From assembly GCA_017305935.1 (NCBI GenBank), contig JAFKJU010000033.1:1-64000 (forward strand): 64,000 nucleotides of DNA, read 5' to 3'. The DNA is from Hyphomicrobiales bacterium (lineage in GTDB: Bacteria; Pseudomonadota; Alphaproteobacteria; Rhizobiales; Rhizobiaceae). The notes under the pieces are model-generated. The model was given only the letters and a program-made list of their open reading frames with translations, searched no databases and was not told the origin of the DNA. The position numbers were made by a program, and so were the translations under genes. Below are positions 28,483 through 37,689 of the stretch, piece after piece (within the stretch, counting starts at the first letter, position 1; each line of letters begins with the position of its first letter).

Positions 28483-28522
28483 CCCGCTCGACCCTCCCGG
28501 CGGGAGAATGGCGCCGAGCGGG
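28483..28522. repeat. Nested palindrome between praR and its terminator
   Basis: CCCGCTCG (28483-28490) is the exact reverse complement of CGAGCGGG (28515-28522), enclosing a further CTCCC-GGC-GGGAG hairpin. It lies just after the praR stop. It could stabilise the mRNA 3' end or be a small repeat element. Confidence 0.5.
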
Positions 28523-28533
28523 CGGGGGTTGCG

Positions 28534-28953
28534 TCATTCTGTCTCGGATTCGTCGGCCAGCGATTTGACCAGGTCGATCAGCTTGCGGCGAATCTTGGGG
28601 TCGGTGATCTTCACGAAGGCGCGGTTGAGTTGCAGGCCTTCCGAGGAAGAGAGGAAATCGACGACATAGGAGGAGGAGTTGGCTTCGGCAAATCCACCCT
28701 GCTCCGTCTGGTGCTCGCCGGGGGCGTCCTCGAAGAAGAAGGAGACGGGAACGTTGAGAATACTGGCGATGTTCTGCAACCGGCTGGCGCCGACGCGGTT
28801 GGTGCCCTTTTCGTATTTCTGGATCTGTTGAAACGTGATCCCTAAGCTTTCGCCGAGCTTTTCCTGGCTCATGCCCAGCATGGTGCGGCGCAGGCGAATT
28901 CGGCTTCCGACATGAATATCTATCGGATTCGGCTTCTTTTTGTTCTCGATCAT
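28534..28953 (-). CDS. praR: XRE-family transcriptional regulator PraR (PhrR)
   Basis: A 139-aa DNA-binding protein with a helix-turn-helix of the Cro/CI type at about residues 15-70 (IRLRRTMLGMSQEKLGESLGITFQQIQKYEKG) and a short C-terminal domain. It matches my knowledge of PraR/PhrR, described in rhizobia next to the acid-tolerance gene actA (lnt) and acting as a repressor of surface adhesion, quorum-sensing and related genes; phrR is low-pH induced. The position right behind lnt here fits. An imperfect palindrome (GCGAT-N6-ATCGC, 28980-28995) lies just upstream of its start and could be an autoregulatory site. Confidence 0.85.
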   Translation of the reverse strand: MIENKKKPNPIDIHVGSRIRLRRTMLGMSQEKLGESLGITFQQIQKYEKGTNRVGASRLQNIASILNVPVSFFFEDAPGEHQTEQGGFAEANSSSYVVDFLSSSEGLQLNRAFVKITDPKIRRKLIDLVKSLADESETE

Positions 28954-29237
28954 CTCAACGTCCTAAAGTTCCCGTTTTTGCGATTGACTCATCGCTTGTT
29001 TGCAATGTTTTACAGCAAGCGCCGAAGACCTTTCGTTTTCGTTTGCCATGTCGGGAAAACCGGTTTCCACATCTCCCGGACAAACTAAGGTTTTCATCGC
29101 GTTGCATAATCCAGTCCGCCCGTCGCTTTTCGCTTCCGCCCTGCGCCGACTCGTCCGCCGACCGCGATGCCTGTACGATGCCCGGCATGCGAAGGGTAAG
29201 GTGGGCGGGCCGACTATGCAATTTTAGGGGTTTTGGG

Positions 29238-30821
29238 TCAATCGCGTCGCAAGGAGAAACCGATGCGGGCACTCAAAGCGACCACAGCCAAAACGGTCAT
29301 GATCAACCCAAAGTACAGGCTCCGGGCGGCATCGTCCAGCGTTGCGTTCAACTTGCCACCAACGGTTGATTGAACGACGCCCTTCGTGTCGAAATCCAGG
29401 CCGGCGACGATCCGCCCCTTGGCATCGACGAAGGCGGAAATGCCGTTGTTGGCATCGCGAATCAGCGGTCGCCCCTCCTCGACGGCGCGCACCCGCGCCT
29501 GCTGGAAATGCTGGTAGGGGCCGGGCGTATTGCCGAACCAGGCGTCGTTCGTCACGTTGAGGATCACGTCGGCACGGGCGACGTCGCCGGTCACCTCGTC
29601 GGGGAAGATCGCCTCATAGCAGATCAGCGGATAGAGGATCAGACCGTTCGGCAAGGTCAGCAGCGCCCGGCGGGCGGCGGCGGAAAAGCCGCCGGGCATG
29701 TCTGCGATCGCCTGGTCGACACCCAGTTCATGCCACAGATCCTCGAAAGGCAAGTATTCGCCGAAGGGCACGAGATGCACCTTGTCGGAGGCGCCGACGA
29801 TCTGGCCGGCATCGTCGATGACATAGATCGAATTGTAATAGCGCGGCTCGAGTCCCGGTCCCATGTCCTCGGCGCGCACCGCGCCGGCAAGCAGCACCTG
29901 GCCAGGCTCCAGCATATCGGCGATGCGCGCCAGCGCCTCGTGGTTCTGCGTCAGGATATAGGGGACGGAGGTCTCCGGCCAGACGATGATATCCGGCCGC
30001 TTCCCGCCTTCCTTCAGCGCTTCTGTCGAGAGCTTCAGATGCTCGGCGAAGACGGCTTCGCGCGAACCGTCGTCCAGCTTCTGCGCCTGGTCGATGCGCG
30101 GCTGCACCAGCCGCACGGTGACCTCGCCGCTCCTGACCGGCGTCTCCGGCACGGTCAGCGCATAGGCGCCGTAGCCGAGATGGGCGGCAAACAGGGCGAT
30201 GGCGATCGCCGCGCCGGGCAGCAGGCCGCGCCGCGTAGCCAGAAGCGCCGGCGTACAAAACACGAAGACGGCGAGCGCGCTGATGCCGAAAAGGCCGACG
30301 AGATGGGCGCTCTGCATCATCAGCGGCATCGGCATGATGCCGTAACCGACCGCATTCCAGGGAAAGCCGGTGGCGAGGAAACTGCGCAGCCATTCACCGA
30401 GGCCGAAGCCGAAGGCAAGGGCCGCGATGCGGCCCATGCCGTCCGACCAGAACAGCCGCGCGACCATCGCCGCCAGCCCGTAATACAGCGCCAAGAAGGC
30501 CGGCAGGCCGAGGACGGCAAGCGGCAACGCCCAGGCGAATTCCTCGGCATCGATCATCAGCGCATGGCCGAGCCACCACAGGCCGGCGACGAAATAACCC
30601 CAGCCAAACATCCAGCCGATGGCGAAGGCGTTTCTCAACCGCGCGAGCGGGCCGCCGCCAACGCCGTCGAGGAGCCAGACCAGCAAAGTGAAGGAGACAA
30701 ACAGCGCCGCGAAGAAGCCGAAGGGCGGTAAGGCCAGAACGCCGAAAGCCCCGGCCAAGAAGGCGAGAAGGGCGCGCCGCGCCCCTCCCAGAAGCATGAT
30801 CCTGCCGGCAAGCCTTTCCAC
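29238..30821 (-). CDS. lnt: Apolipoprotein N-acyltransferase (ActA)
   Basis: Adds the third acyl chain to the N-terminal cysteine of lipoproteins in the inner membrane. The 527-aa protein has about six to eight N-terminal membrane helices and a periplasmic nitrilase-type domain with the catalytic triad Glu283 (VWPETSVPY), Lys347 (SDKVHLVPFGEYLPF) and Cys401 (ICYEAIFPD), then a last helix near the C-terminus. The start is GTG at 30821 with GGGGAG close upstream. In Sinorhizobium the same gene was found as actA, needed for acid tolerance. It lies between corC and praR. Confidence 0.95.
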   Translation of the reverse strand: MERLAGRIMLLGGARRALLAFLAGAFGVLALPPFGFFAALFVSFTLLVWLLDGVGGGPLARLRNAFAIGWMFGWGYFVAGLWWLGHALMIDAEEFAWALPLAVLGLPAFLALYYGLAAMVARLFWSDGMGRIAALAFGFGLGEWLRSFLATGFPWNAVGYGIMPMPLMMQSAHLVGLFGISALAVFVFCTPALLATRRGLLPGAAIAIALFAAHLGYGAYALTVPETPVRSGEVTVRLVQPRIDQAQKLDDGSREAVFAEHLKLSTEALKEGGKRPDIIVWPETSVPYILTQNHEALARIADMLEPGQVLLAGAVRAEDMGPGLEPRYYNSIYVIDDAGQIVGASDKVHLVPFGEYLPFEDLWHELGVDQAIADMPGGFSAAARRALLTLPNGLILYPLICYEAIFPDEVTGDVARADVILNVTNDAWFGNTPGPYQHFQQARVRAVEEGRPLIRDANNGISAFVDAKGRIVAGLDFDTKGVVQSTVGGKLNATLDDAARSLYFGLIMTVLAVVALSARIGFSLRRD

Positions 30822-30908
30822 GCATTCTCCCCGATCAACTGCGCCCGAATCAGTTGGACGCAGTCTTTCAAAAACGAGGAGCTTTGTCCTTAGCCACGTT
30901 GAGGCTGA

Positions 30909-32009
30909 TCAGCTTTCCGATGCCGGCTCACCGGCGATCGGCGGGGCGTCATTGACAACCGGCACCGAAGCGGGGTGACGGCGCAGGATGCGCACCCGCT
31001 TGACGCGGCGGGCATCGGCATCGACGATGTGGAATTCGAAGCCGGGAACTGCCTGCACCACCTCGCCCTTGACCGGAATGCGGCCCAGTTCCGAAGCGAT
31101 CAGGCCGCCCAGCGTATCGACGTCTTCCAGCTTGTCGCGAATGTCGAAATCCGGACCGAGGGCTTCGGCGAGATCCTCCAGTTCGGCGCGAGCATCGGCG
31201 ACGACCACCCCGTTCGGCGCGTTGGAGAACATCGGCACGTCGTCGTCATGCTCGTCGTCGATATCGCCGACCACCATCTCGACGATGTCCTCATGCGAAA
31301 CGAGGCCGTCGGTGCCGCCATATTCGTCGATGACGAGGGCAAGCTGGGTGCGTTGCTGATGCATGCGCTGCAGCAGCTCCGAGGCCAGCATGGACGGCGG
31401 CACGAACAGGATTTCGCGGACGATGCCGGCTTCCGACAGCGGCGTGGCGAGGTCGACACGGCTGAGATCGACGCTCGCCGCTTCGGCGCGGATGGCCTCC
31501 TGCGTCGCCTCGGGCGTGGCGCCGGCCACCGGGCGGCGCGTTGCCCGCGCCTGCCTGGCGACATAGGAGAGCAGATCACGGATATGAACCATGCCGCGGG
31601 CATCGTCGAGCGTATCGTTATAGACCGGCATGCGCGAACGGCCGGACTGCTCGAACAGGATCATCAACTCGCCGACGGTGATCGACAGGTCGACCGCCTC
31701 GATATCGGCGCGCGGCACCATGACATCCTCGACGCTGACCTCGCGGAAGCGCAGGATGTTGCGCAGCATGGCCCGCTCTTCGGGGGCGAAGACGTCGACG
31801 CCATCGGTCTCGGTCAGCAGGGCATCGGCAATGTCCTCGCGGAGTTGCGCGGCACTTGCCGGACGCAGGAGGCGCAGGGCGCGCGTCCAGAAGGAATTGG
31901 AATGCTTCGGGGACTGTTCCGCCCGTTGCGGACTGTGGCCCTCGTCCGATAACGAGGCTTCCCCGTCTTCCTTGGCCTCACGGGCCGGTCTTATCGAAAA
32001 ATCGCTCAT
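30909..32009 (-). CDS. corC: CBS-domain hemolysin-like protein (CorC/TlyC family)
   Basis: A 366-aa cytosolic protein with two CBS domains (about 100-225, beginning at VEDVMVPRADIEAVDL) and a C-terminal CorC/HlyC transporter-associated domain (about 265-345, FEFHIVDADARRVKRVRI). The DUF21 membrane domain of larger family members is absent, as in E. coli CorC. It has been tied to Mg2+/Co2+ efflux, but the biochemical role is unclear. It lies between ybeY and lnt in the ybeY-corC-lnt order shared with many proteobacteria. Confidence 0.9.
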   Translation of the reverse strand: MSDFSIRPAREAKEDGEASLSDEGHSPQRAEQSPKHSNSFWTRALRLLRPASAAQLREDIADALLTETDGVDVFAPEERAMLRNILRFREVSVEDVMVPRADIEAVDLSITVGELMILFEQSGRSRMPVYNDTLDDARGMVHIRDLLSYVARQARATRRPVAGATPEATQEAIRAEAASVDLSRVDLATPLSEAGIVREILFVPPSMLASELLQRMHQQRTQLALVIDEYGGTDGLVSHEDIVEMVVGDIDDEHDDDVPMFSNAPNGVVVADARAELEDLAEALGPDFDIRDKLEDVDTLGGLIASELGRIPVKGEVVQAVPGFEFHIVDADARRVKRVRILRRHPASVPVVNDAPPIAGEPASES

Positions 32010-32021
32010 TGTTCCAAACTG

Positions 32022-32528
32022 TCATATCGGGTCCTGTCCCGCATAGGGGTCAGATAGGCCCAAAGACGCCAGAATGCGAGTCTCCAGCGCCTCCATCTCT
32101 TCCGCTTCTTCCGTTTCCATATGGTCGTAACCGAGCAGATGAAGAAAACCGTGAACAAGCAGATGGGTCAGATGTTCCTCGAAACTCTTGCCGAGGTCAA
32201 CCGCTTCCCGCTCGACAGTCTCGCGGGCGATGACGATATCGCCGAGCATCGGTCCGGGCTTTTCGCCCGGCGTCACCGGAAAAGCGGGGAAAGACAGCAC
32301 GTTGGTCGGCTTGTCCTGCTGGCGCCATTCGGCGTTGATTTCGCGGATCGAGGCGTCGTCGGTGAACACCAGCGACACTTCCGGCGGCTTCTCGGGGAAA
32401 GGTTGCCCCTGCTCACGCGCCAGAAAATCCGCCGCCGCGCCGAGAACCCGGCTGCCGACGTCCTGCAGCGACGCCTCGTCGCCCCAGCCGTCGTCCTCGA
32501 CGCTGACCTGAATATCGAGTTTCGTCAT
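32022..32528 (-). CDS. ybeY: Endoribonuclease YbeY (rRNA maturation)
   Basis: A single-strand-specific endoribonuclease involved in 16S rRNA 3'-end maturation and ribosome quality control; in Sinorhizobium it also affects sRNA-dependent regulation and symbiosis. The 168-aa protein has the Zn-binding motif [11 protein letters not shown] with ligands His126, His130 and His136. It lies 18 bases behind phoH, the usual partner gene, and 12 bases before corC. Confidence 0.96.
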   Translation of the reverse strand: MTKLDIQVSVEDDGWGDEASLQDVGSRVLGAAADFLAREQGQPFPEKPPEVSLVFTDDASIREINAEWRQQDKPTNVLSFPAFPVTPGEKPGPMLGDIVIARETVEREAVDLGKSFEEHLTHLLVHGFLHLLGYDHMETEEAEEMEALETRILASLGLSDPYAGQDPI

Positions 32529-32546
32529 TGCCCTGTTCGTCGCGCT

Positions 32547-33593
32547 TCACTCGCTCTCGCTGGCAGCGGGAGCATATTGCGCATCATACGCCCGGACGAT
32601 GCGTCCGACCAACGGGTGGCGCACGACATCGACATCTTTGAAGCGAATAGTGGAAATGCCTTCCACACCTTCGAGGATATCCAGCGCCTCGACCAGGCCC
32701 GACTTGACGCCGCGCGGCAGGTCGATCTGGCTGGGGTCGCCGGTGACGATCATGCGGCCGTTTTCGCCGAGACGGGTCAGGAACATCTTCATCTGCATCG
32801 AGGTGGTGTTCTGCGCCTCGTCGAGGATGATGGCGGCATTGGAGAGCGTGCGGCCGCGCATGAAGGCGAGCGGCGCGATCTCGATGACGCCGGCGGTGAT
32901 TGCCCGCTCGACGCGGTCGCCGGGGATCATGTCATAGAGCGCGTCATAGAGCGGCCGCAGATAGGGATCGACCTTCTCCTTCATGTCGCCAGGCAGGAAG
33001 CCGAGACGTTCGCCGGCTTCGACCGCCGGGCGCGACAGGATGATCTTGTCGACGGCGCCGCGCTCCAGAAGCTGGGCGGCATGGGCGACGGCGAGATAGG
33101 TCTTGCCGGTGCCGGCCGGGCCGACGCCGAAGACCAGCTCGGCGCGCTCCATGGCACGGATATAGGCATCCTGCGTCGGGGTGCGGGCGACGATGGTCTT
33201 CTTGCGGGTGGAAATCTGCGCCATGCTGAGCTTGGCCTTGCGTTCCAGGGTCGGCAGCGTCAGCTGGTCGTCGGCGGCCTGCGCCATGCGGATGGCGCCC
33301 TCGACATCCGAAGGCTCGACCGAGCCGCCGCGCTGCACGCGCTCATAGAGGAAATCCAGCGCCCGGCGCGCCTGGTTGGTGGCCACGACATCGCCCGAGA
33401 TGGCGACGGAATTGCCGCGCGGACGGGCCGTCACATGCAGGCGCTCTTCCAGAAGTTTGAGATTCTGGTCGAACTGGCCGAAAAGCTCGCTGGCGTGTCG
33501 GTTGTTCTCGAACGTGAGCACGAAGTGATTGGCGTCTGTCACAGGCGGGCGAGACTGGCGCGGCGGGGAAGTAACCAGATCGTGTCCGTTCAA
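32547..33593 (-). CDS. phoH: PhoH family ATPase (YbeZ)
   Basis: A 348-aa RNA-linked ATPase with Walker A GPAGTGKTYLA at 158-168, Walker B IILDEAQNT near 250 and an N-terminal RNA-binding-like region. In E. coli its partner YbeY acts in rRNA processing. The start codon appears to be TTG (33593), supported by AGGAG nine bases upstream; an in-frame GTG at codon 18 is the alternative. It lies between miaB and ybeY, the order seen in most proteobacteria. Confidence 0.94.
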   Translation of the reverse strand: MNGHDLVTSPPRQSRPPVTDANHFVLTFENNRHASELFGQFDQNLKLLEERLHVTARPRGNSVAISGDVVATNQARRALDFLYERVQRGGSVEPSDVEGAIRMAQAADDQLTLPTLERKAKLSMAQISTRKKTIVARTPTQDAYIRAMERAELVFGVGPAGTGKTYLAVAHAAQLLERGAVDKIILSRPAVEAGERLGFLPGDMKEKVDPYLRPLYDALYDMIPGDRVERAITAGVIEIAPLAFMRGRTLSNAAIILDEAQNTTSMQMKMFLTRLGENGRMIVTGDPSQIDLPRGVKSGLVEALDILEGVEGISTIRFKDVDVVRHPLVGRIVRAYDAQYAPAASESE

Positions 33594-33701
33594 GCGATGA
33601 GGCTCCTTTGCTCTCGGCTCGGCATTGCTCTCCTGAAAGGTAGTCCTCGCCCGGAGGTTTGTGAAGGCTTAGACCGACGATTGTCCGCGCTTTTCGGGGG
33701 A

Positions 33702-35114
33702 TTACCCTTCCTGTATCGCGATCGGCTCCGAAAACAGGCTATTGGGGCCGGTTCCGGTGATTCGCACCTTGATAATGTCACCGATTTGCGATGTTTTTGC
33801 ATCAACATTCACGGACTGCAACCAGGGCGAGCGACCGATGAGCTGGCCTTCCATGCGGCCGGGCTTTTCGAGCAGCACCTCGATCTCACGGCCGATGCAG
33901 CTTTCGTTGAAATCCTTCTGCTGCTGCAGAAGCAGGGCCTGCAGCCGCTCGAGACGGTCGGTCTTGACCTCTTCCGAAAGATGGCCGTCCATCTCCGCGC
34001 CGGGCGTGCCCGGACGGATTGAATATTTGAACGAGAAGGCCTGAGCATAACCGACCGCGCGGATCAGGGACATCGTATCCTCGAAATCCTGCTCGCTTTC
34101 GCCCGGAAAGCCGACGATGAAATCGCCCGAGAGCGCGATATCGGGGCGGGCGGCGCGGATGCGCTCGATCAGCGCAATATATTCGGCGGCCGTGTGGCGG
34201 CGGTTCATGGCTTTCAGGATGCGGTCCGAACCGCTCTGCACCGGCAGGTGCAGATAGGGCATCAGCACGCGCAGGTCGCGATGGGCGGCGATCAACCGGT
34301 CGTCCATGTCGCGCGGATGGCTGGTGGTGTAGCGCAGGCGGGCAATGCCCGTCACCTCGGCCAGCGCATAGAGCAGGTCGCCGAGCGTCAGTTCCTCGCC
34401 CTTCGGCCCCTTGCCGTGCCAGGCATTGACGTTCTGGCCGAGCAGGGTCAGTTCGCGCACGCCGCCCTCGGCGAGCTTTTTCGCTTCATCGAGGATTTGC
34501 GACAAGGGACGGGAGACTTCGGAGCCGCGCGTATACGGCACCACGCAGAATGTGCAGAACTTGTCGCAGCCTTCCTGCACGGTGAGGAAAGCGGTGACCC
34601 CGCGGGCGCGAATCTTTGCCTTTTCGGCGACCGGCAGATGCTCGAACTTGTCCTCGACGGCATAGTCGGTCTCGACGACGCGGGCGCCGGAGCGGGCCTT
34701 GTTGAGCGCTTCCGGCAGCCGATGGTAGGTCTGCGGGCCAATGACGACGTCGACGGCGGGCGCACGGCGCAGGATTTCTTCGCCCTCGGCCTGCGCGACA
34801 CAGCCGGCGACGCCGATCATGAATTCGCGGCCTTGCGCATTGCGCGCCTTCTTCATGTCGCGCAGGCGGCCGAGCGCCGAATAGACCTTCTCCGCCGCCT
34901 TTTCGCGGATATGACAGGTGTTGAGCAACACCAGATCGGCCTCGCCCATGTCTTCGGTGGGCACATAGCCGTCGCGGGCCAGCGCATCGGTCATGCGGCC
35001 GGAATCGTAGACGTTCATCTGACAGCCATAGGTCTTCACGAAAACCTTGCGACTGTTGGCGCCATCGCTGGCAGGAGCCTGCGGGGCGGCGGTCTGGGCG
35101 GTGTCCTGGGTCAT
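33702..35114 (-). CDS. miaB: tRNA-2-methylthio-N6-dimethylallyladenosine synthase
   Basis: A radical-SAM methylthiotransferase that adds the 2-methylthio group to i6A37 in tRNAs. The 470-aa protein holds the three N-terminal cluster ligands Cys31, Cys67 and Cys105, the radical-SAM Cys183-x3-Cys187-x2-Cys190 motif (GCDKFCTFC), and a C-terminal TRAM domain (about 395-465). It uses two SAM molecules, tying it to metK further down the same strand. It starts about 50 bases after olsA. Confidence 0.97.
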   Translation of the reverse strand: MTQDTAQTAAPQAPASDGANSRKVFVKTYGCQMNVYDSGRMTDALARDGYVPTEDMGEADLVLLNTCHIREKAAEKVYSALGRLRDMKKARNAQGREFMIGVAGCVAQAEGEEILRRAPAVDVVIGPQTYHRLPEALNKARSGARVVETDYAVEDKFEHLPVAEKAKIRARGVTAFLTVQEGCDKFCTFCVVPYTRGSEVSRPLSQILDEAKKLAEGGVRELTLLGQNVNAWHGKGPKGEELTLGDLLYALAEVTGIARLRYTTSHPRDMDDRLIAAHRDLRVLMPYLHLPVQSGSDRILKAMNRRHTAAEYIALIERIRAARPDIALSGDFIVGFPGESEQDFEDTMSLIRAVGYAQAFSFKYSIRPGTPGAEMDGHLSEEVKTDRLERLQALLLQQQKDFNESCIGREIEVLLEKPGRMEGQLIGRSPWLQSVNVDAKTSQIGDIIKVRITGTGPNSLFSEPIAIQEG

Positions 35115-35163
35115 GGGCGCTATTTAGTGGCTTTTCCGTCCATTTGAAACGGAAAAATGCCGT

Positions 35164-35961
35164 TCACTCGCCCGGCCGCCCGCGCAGCGACGCCATCAGG
35201 TGGTGGCGGATCGAAGCGGCGACGGCGGAGGCCACCTGCTTGCGGTTGCTGCGGGCGGTGTAGTCGACCGTCTCGCCGAAGGTGACGTCGACCTCGATCG
35301 CCCCGACTTTCAGCAGATCCTTGAGATGCGGCACCAATTCGACATCGCCCGGCCAGGCCGAGATCGGCCGGTGGTAGCGGCCCATGGGCGTGCCGTGAAT
35401 GCCGGTATAGGCGATCGCTACCGGCTGGATATGGACCATGCCGCTGGCCGACGCCGGAAAGGCTGCGGCCGCAGCGCCGAACAGCGACGACTTGACCTCC
35501 AGCAGGCGATTGCCGTCCGAGGTCGTACCTTCGGGAAACAGGACGACGATCTCGCCATCGGCCATGCGCTCGCCGATCTCGTTGACCTGCTCGCCGGTGC
35601 GGCGCTTTTCCTCCCGCACCACGAAGACGCTTTCCTGCCAGCGCGCCAGCAGGCCGAAGACCGGCCAGTTCTTCACCTCCGACTTGGCGATGAACACCAC
35701 GTCGGCGATCGAGGCGAGCACCATGATATCCTGCCAGGAGGAATGGTTGGCGGCGAGCATCAGCGGCCGGCGCGGCTCGATGACGCCATGGACACGCACG
35801 CGGATGCCGAGCATCCAGCAGGCGACGCGATGCCACCAGCGCGGAATGCGTCGGCGGATCGGCCAGCGGAATTTCAGCGCCAGCAGATGCACAGGCAGCA
35901 GGAACAGGGTGGCGACGGCCAGAACCGCGCCCTTGAAGCCGATGCGCAACGCCTCGATCAC
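35164..35961 (-). CDS. olsA: Lyso-ornithine lipid O-acyltransferase (OlsA; PlsC family)
   Basis: A 265-aa membrane-associated acyltransferase with the catalytic NHSSWQD (NHx4D box) and the substrate-binding FPEGTTS motif, plus an N-terminal hydrophobic anchor. The family adds fatty acids to lysophosphatidate. From its position in the rhizobial miaB-mur neighbourhood, and with olsB nearby, I take it to be OlsA, which O-acylates lyso-ornithine lipid. A second activity as general PlsC cannot be excluded. The start is uncertain: GTG at 35961 has GGAGAG upstream, while ATG at 35985 overlaps the end of mur. Confidence 0.85.
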   Translation of the reverse strand: MIEALRIGFKGAVLAVATLFLLPVHLLALKFRWPIRRRIPRWWHRVACWMLGIRVRVHGVIEPRRPLMLAANHSSWQDIMVLASIADVVFIAKSEVKNWPVFGLLARWQESVFVVREEKRRTGEQVNEIGERMADGEIVVLFPEGTTSDGNRLLEVKSSLFGAAAAAFPASASGMVHIQPVAIAYTGIHGTPMGRYHRPISAWPGDVELVPHLKDLLKVGAIEVDVTFGETVDYTARSNRKQVASAVAASIRHHLMASLRGRPGE

Positions 35962-35974
35962 GCGGGGCTCTCCG

Positions 35975-36403
35975 TCAGCGCTCATCCTTCTTGAGGGGCA
36001 CGCCATAGAGCTCCAGCCGGTGATCGACCAGCCGGAAGCCGTGCTCGCGGGCGATGCGCTCCTGCAGCGCCTCGATTTCCGGCGAGCGGAATTCAATGAC
36101 AGTGCCGGTCTTGAGATCGATCAGGTGATCGTGATGCTCTTCCGGCACCGTCTCGTAGCGCGAGCGGCCGTCGCGGAAATCATGCCGCGCAATGATACCG
36201 GCATCCTCGAACAGTTTTACGGTGCGATAGACGGTCGAGATGGAGATCTTCGCATCCACCTGGACCGAGCGGCGATACAGTTCCTCGACATCGGGATGGT
36301 CTTCCGATTCCTCCAGAATGCGGGCGATCACCCGGCGCTGGTCGGTCATGCGCATTCCGCGCTCGGTGCACAGCTCTTCGAGCGACTTGGAAAGGTCTGT
36401 CAT
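35975..36403 (-). CDS. mur: Fur-family metalloregulator, Mur (manganese-responsive)
   Basis: A 142-aa Fur-superfamily repressor. The winged helix spans about residues 10-80 (ISISTVYRTVKLFEDAGI recognition helix) and a metal site includes His90-His91-x-His93 and the C-terminal histidines. Only one cysteine is present, so it lacks the C-terminal Cys4 zinc site of E. coli Fur. In Rhizobiaceae this ortholog responds mainly to manganese (Mur) and represses Mn transporters such as sitABCD, with RirA and Irr taking over iron control. The ATG at 36403 is preferred to an upstream ATG at 36430. Confidence 0.9.
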   Translation of the reverse strand: MTDLSKSLEELCTERGMRMTDQRRVIARILEESEDHPDVEELYRRSVQVDAKISISTVYRTVKLFEDAGIIARHDFRDGRSRYETVPEEHHDHLIDLKTGTVIEFRSPEIEALQERIAREHGFRLVDHRLELYGVPLKKDER

Positions 36404-36447
36404 GGGCGGTGGCCCTTTGCCGTCAATCAACCGTCAAAGGCACGGGA

Positions 36448-36942
36448 CTAGCGAAGATCGCGCTTCATGACAAGCGCCGTCGTTCGCACCCCGTTCTTAT
36501 CTGTGTAGTAAGCCGGCCGTTCGCCGACCTTCGCAAATCCGAGCTTGCGATACAGGCCGAGCGCGGCCTGGTTGGTGTCGTCGACCTCGAGGAACAGGCT
36601 TTCGCCGCCACGGGCATGGACCTCGCGCATCGCCGCCAGCATCAGCCGCCAGCCGAGCCCGGCGCGCGCCGCCTTGGTGTGGACCACGACCGTCAGGATC
36701 TCACCTTCGTCGGCCACCGCCCGGGTGAGCACGAAGCCGGCGAGCGGCAGCTTGAACAACCCGTTCATCTGCCGCGCCACGAAGCCGAAGACATAGGGCT
36801 GCGTCAAAAGGCTATGGAATTCGCCGTCGCCCCAGGGGCGGGAAAAGCGCTCGCCATGCAGAGCCGCGACCCGCGAACAATCGTCCGTCTGCATCGGCAG
36901 GATTTCAAATTCGGTCTTGCGGGGCAGATAGGCTTCCAGCAC
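36448..36942 (-). CDS. rimI: GNAT acetyltransferase RimI (ribosomal protein alanine acetyltransferase)
   Basis: A 164-aa GNAT-fold enzyme with the acetyl-CoA-binding motif ARAGLGWRLMLAAM and the LEVDDTNQAALGLYRKLGF signature typical of RimI, which acetylates the N-terminal alanine of ribosomal protein S18. The start is GTG at 36942, with a weak GAGACG site. It lies directly after tsaB, the standard tsaB-rimI pair, and 44 bases before mur. Confidence 0.9.
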   Translation of the reverse strand: MLEAYLPRKTEFEILPMQTDDCSRVAALHGERFSRPWGDGEFHSLLTQPYVFGFVARQMNGLFKLPLAGFVLTRAVADEGEILTVVVHTKAARAGLGWRLMLAAMREVHARGGESLFLEVDDTNQAALGLYRKLGFAKVGERPAYYTDKNGVRTTALVMKRDLR

Positions 36943-37004
36943 GTCGTCTCACATTCGGTTTCGCCGCCGGTCCTCAGACGCAAAACCGCTGCAACGACGG
37001 GGCC

Positions 37005-37664
37005 TTATGCCCGGGAAAGGGCAAACCCCGTCTGCGGCTTGGCGTCGGGCGCACGCAGGTAGAGCGGCTTGGGTCTGGCCGCGCCCGGTTGCAAATCTGC
37101 GCCGAGTCGCGCGACATGTGCAATGGAAAAATGATCGGGGCCGGAACCTTCCGCCGCACCGGCGAGAAGCGGCGCGCCGGAGCCGGCGACCGCCGCCCCG
37201 TAGCGGGCAGGAAGCGCTTCCGCATCCGCAATCGCCAGTTCGACGGGTTCGCTCAAAACAGCGCCATCGGCGGCGAAGACCTGGGCATAGACCTCGCCGC
37301 GCTTGGCATCCATGGCAACGAACACGGGCTGATCTGCGCCGGTTTCGCGGTGGATGGCGGCGAGTACGGCAAGCGTGGTGACCCCGACCGCCTCGATGCC
37401 GAGCGCCAGCGCCAGACCGCGCGCGGCGGCGACGCCGACGCGGATGCCGGTGAAGGAGCCGGGGCCAACGGTCACGGCGACGCGGTCGAGATCGGCAAGC
37501 ACAAGGCCGGAGGCGGCCAGCGCCTCGTCGATCATCGCCATCAGCCGCTCGGCATGGCCCTTGCCGATGGTCTCGCAGACCTCGGCCAGAACCCTGCCCG
37601 TTTCGCTGTCATAGAGCGCGGCGGCGCAATCGATGCCGGCGGTATCGAGCGCCAGGACGATCAT
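37005..37664 (-). CDS. tsaB: tRNA threonylcarbamoyladenosine biosynthesis protein TsaB
   Basis: A 219-aa ASKHA-fold protein starting MIVLALDTAGIDCAAALYD, with the conserved GPGSFTGIRVGVAAARGLALAL. TsaB is the non-catalytic partner of TsaD and TsaE in forming t6A37 in ANN-decoding tRNAs. The frame continues upstream to 37751 but only from 37664 is it family-like. It follows nfuA by 25 bases and precedes rimI by 62. Confidence 0.95.
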   Translation of the reverse strand: MIVLALDTAGIDCAAALYDSETGRVLAEVCETIGKGHAERLMAMIDEALAASGLVLADLDRVAVTVGPGSFTGIRVGVAAARGLALALGIEAVGVTTLAVLAAIHRETGADQPVFVAMDAKRGEVYAQVFAADGAVLSEPVELAIADAEALPARYGAAVAGSGAPLLAGAAEGSGPDHFSIAHVARLGADLQPGAARPKPLYLRAPDAKPQTGFALSRA

Positions 37665-37689
37665 GCGCGGCGCACCATTCCAGCCTGCA

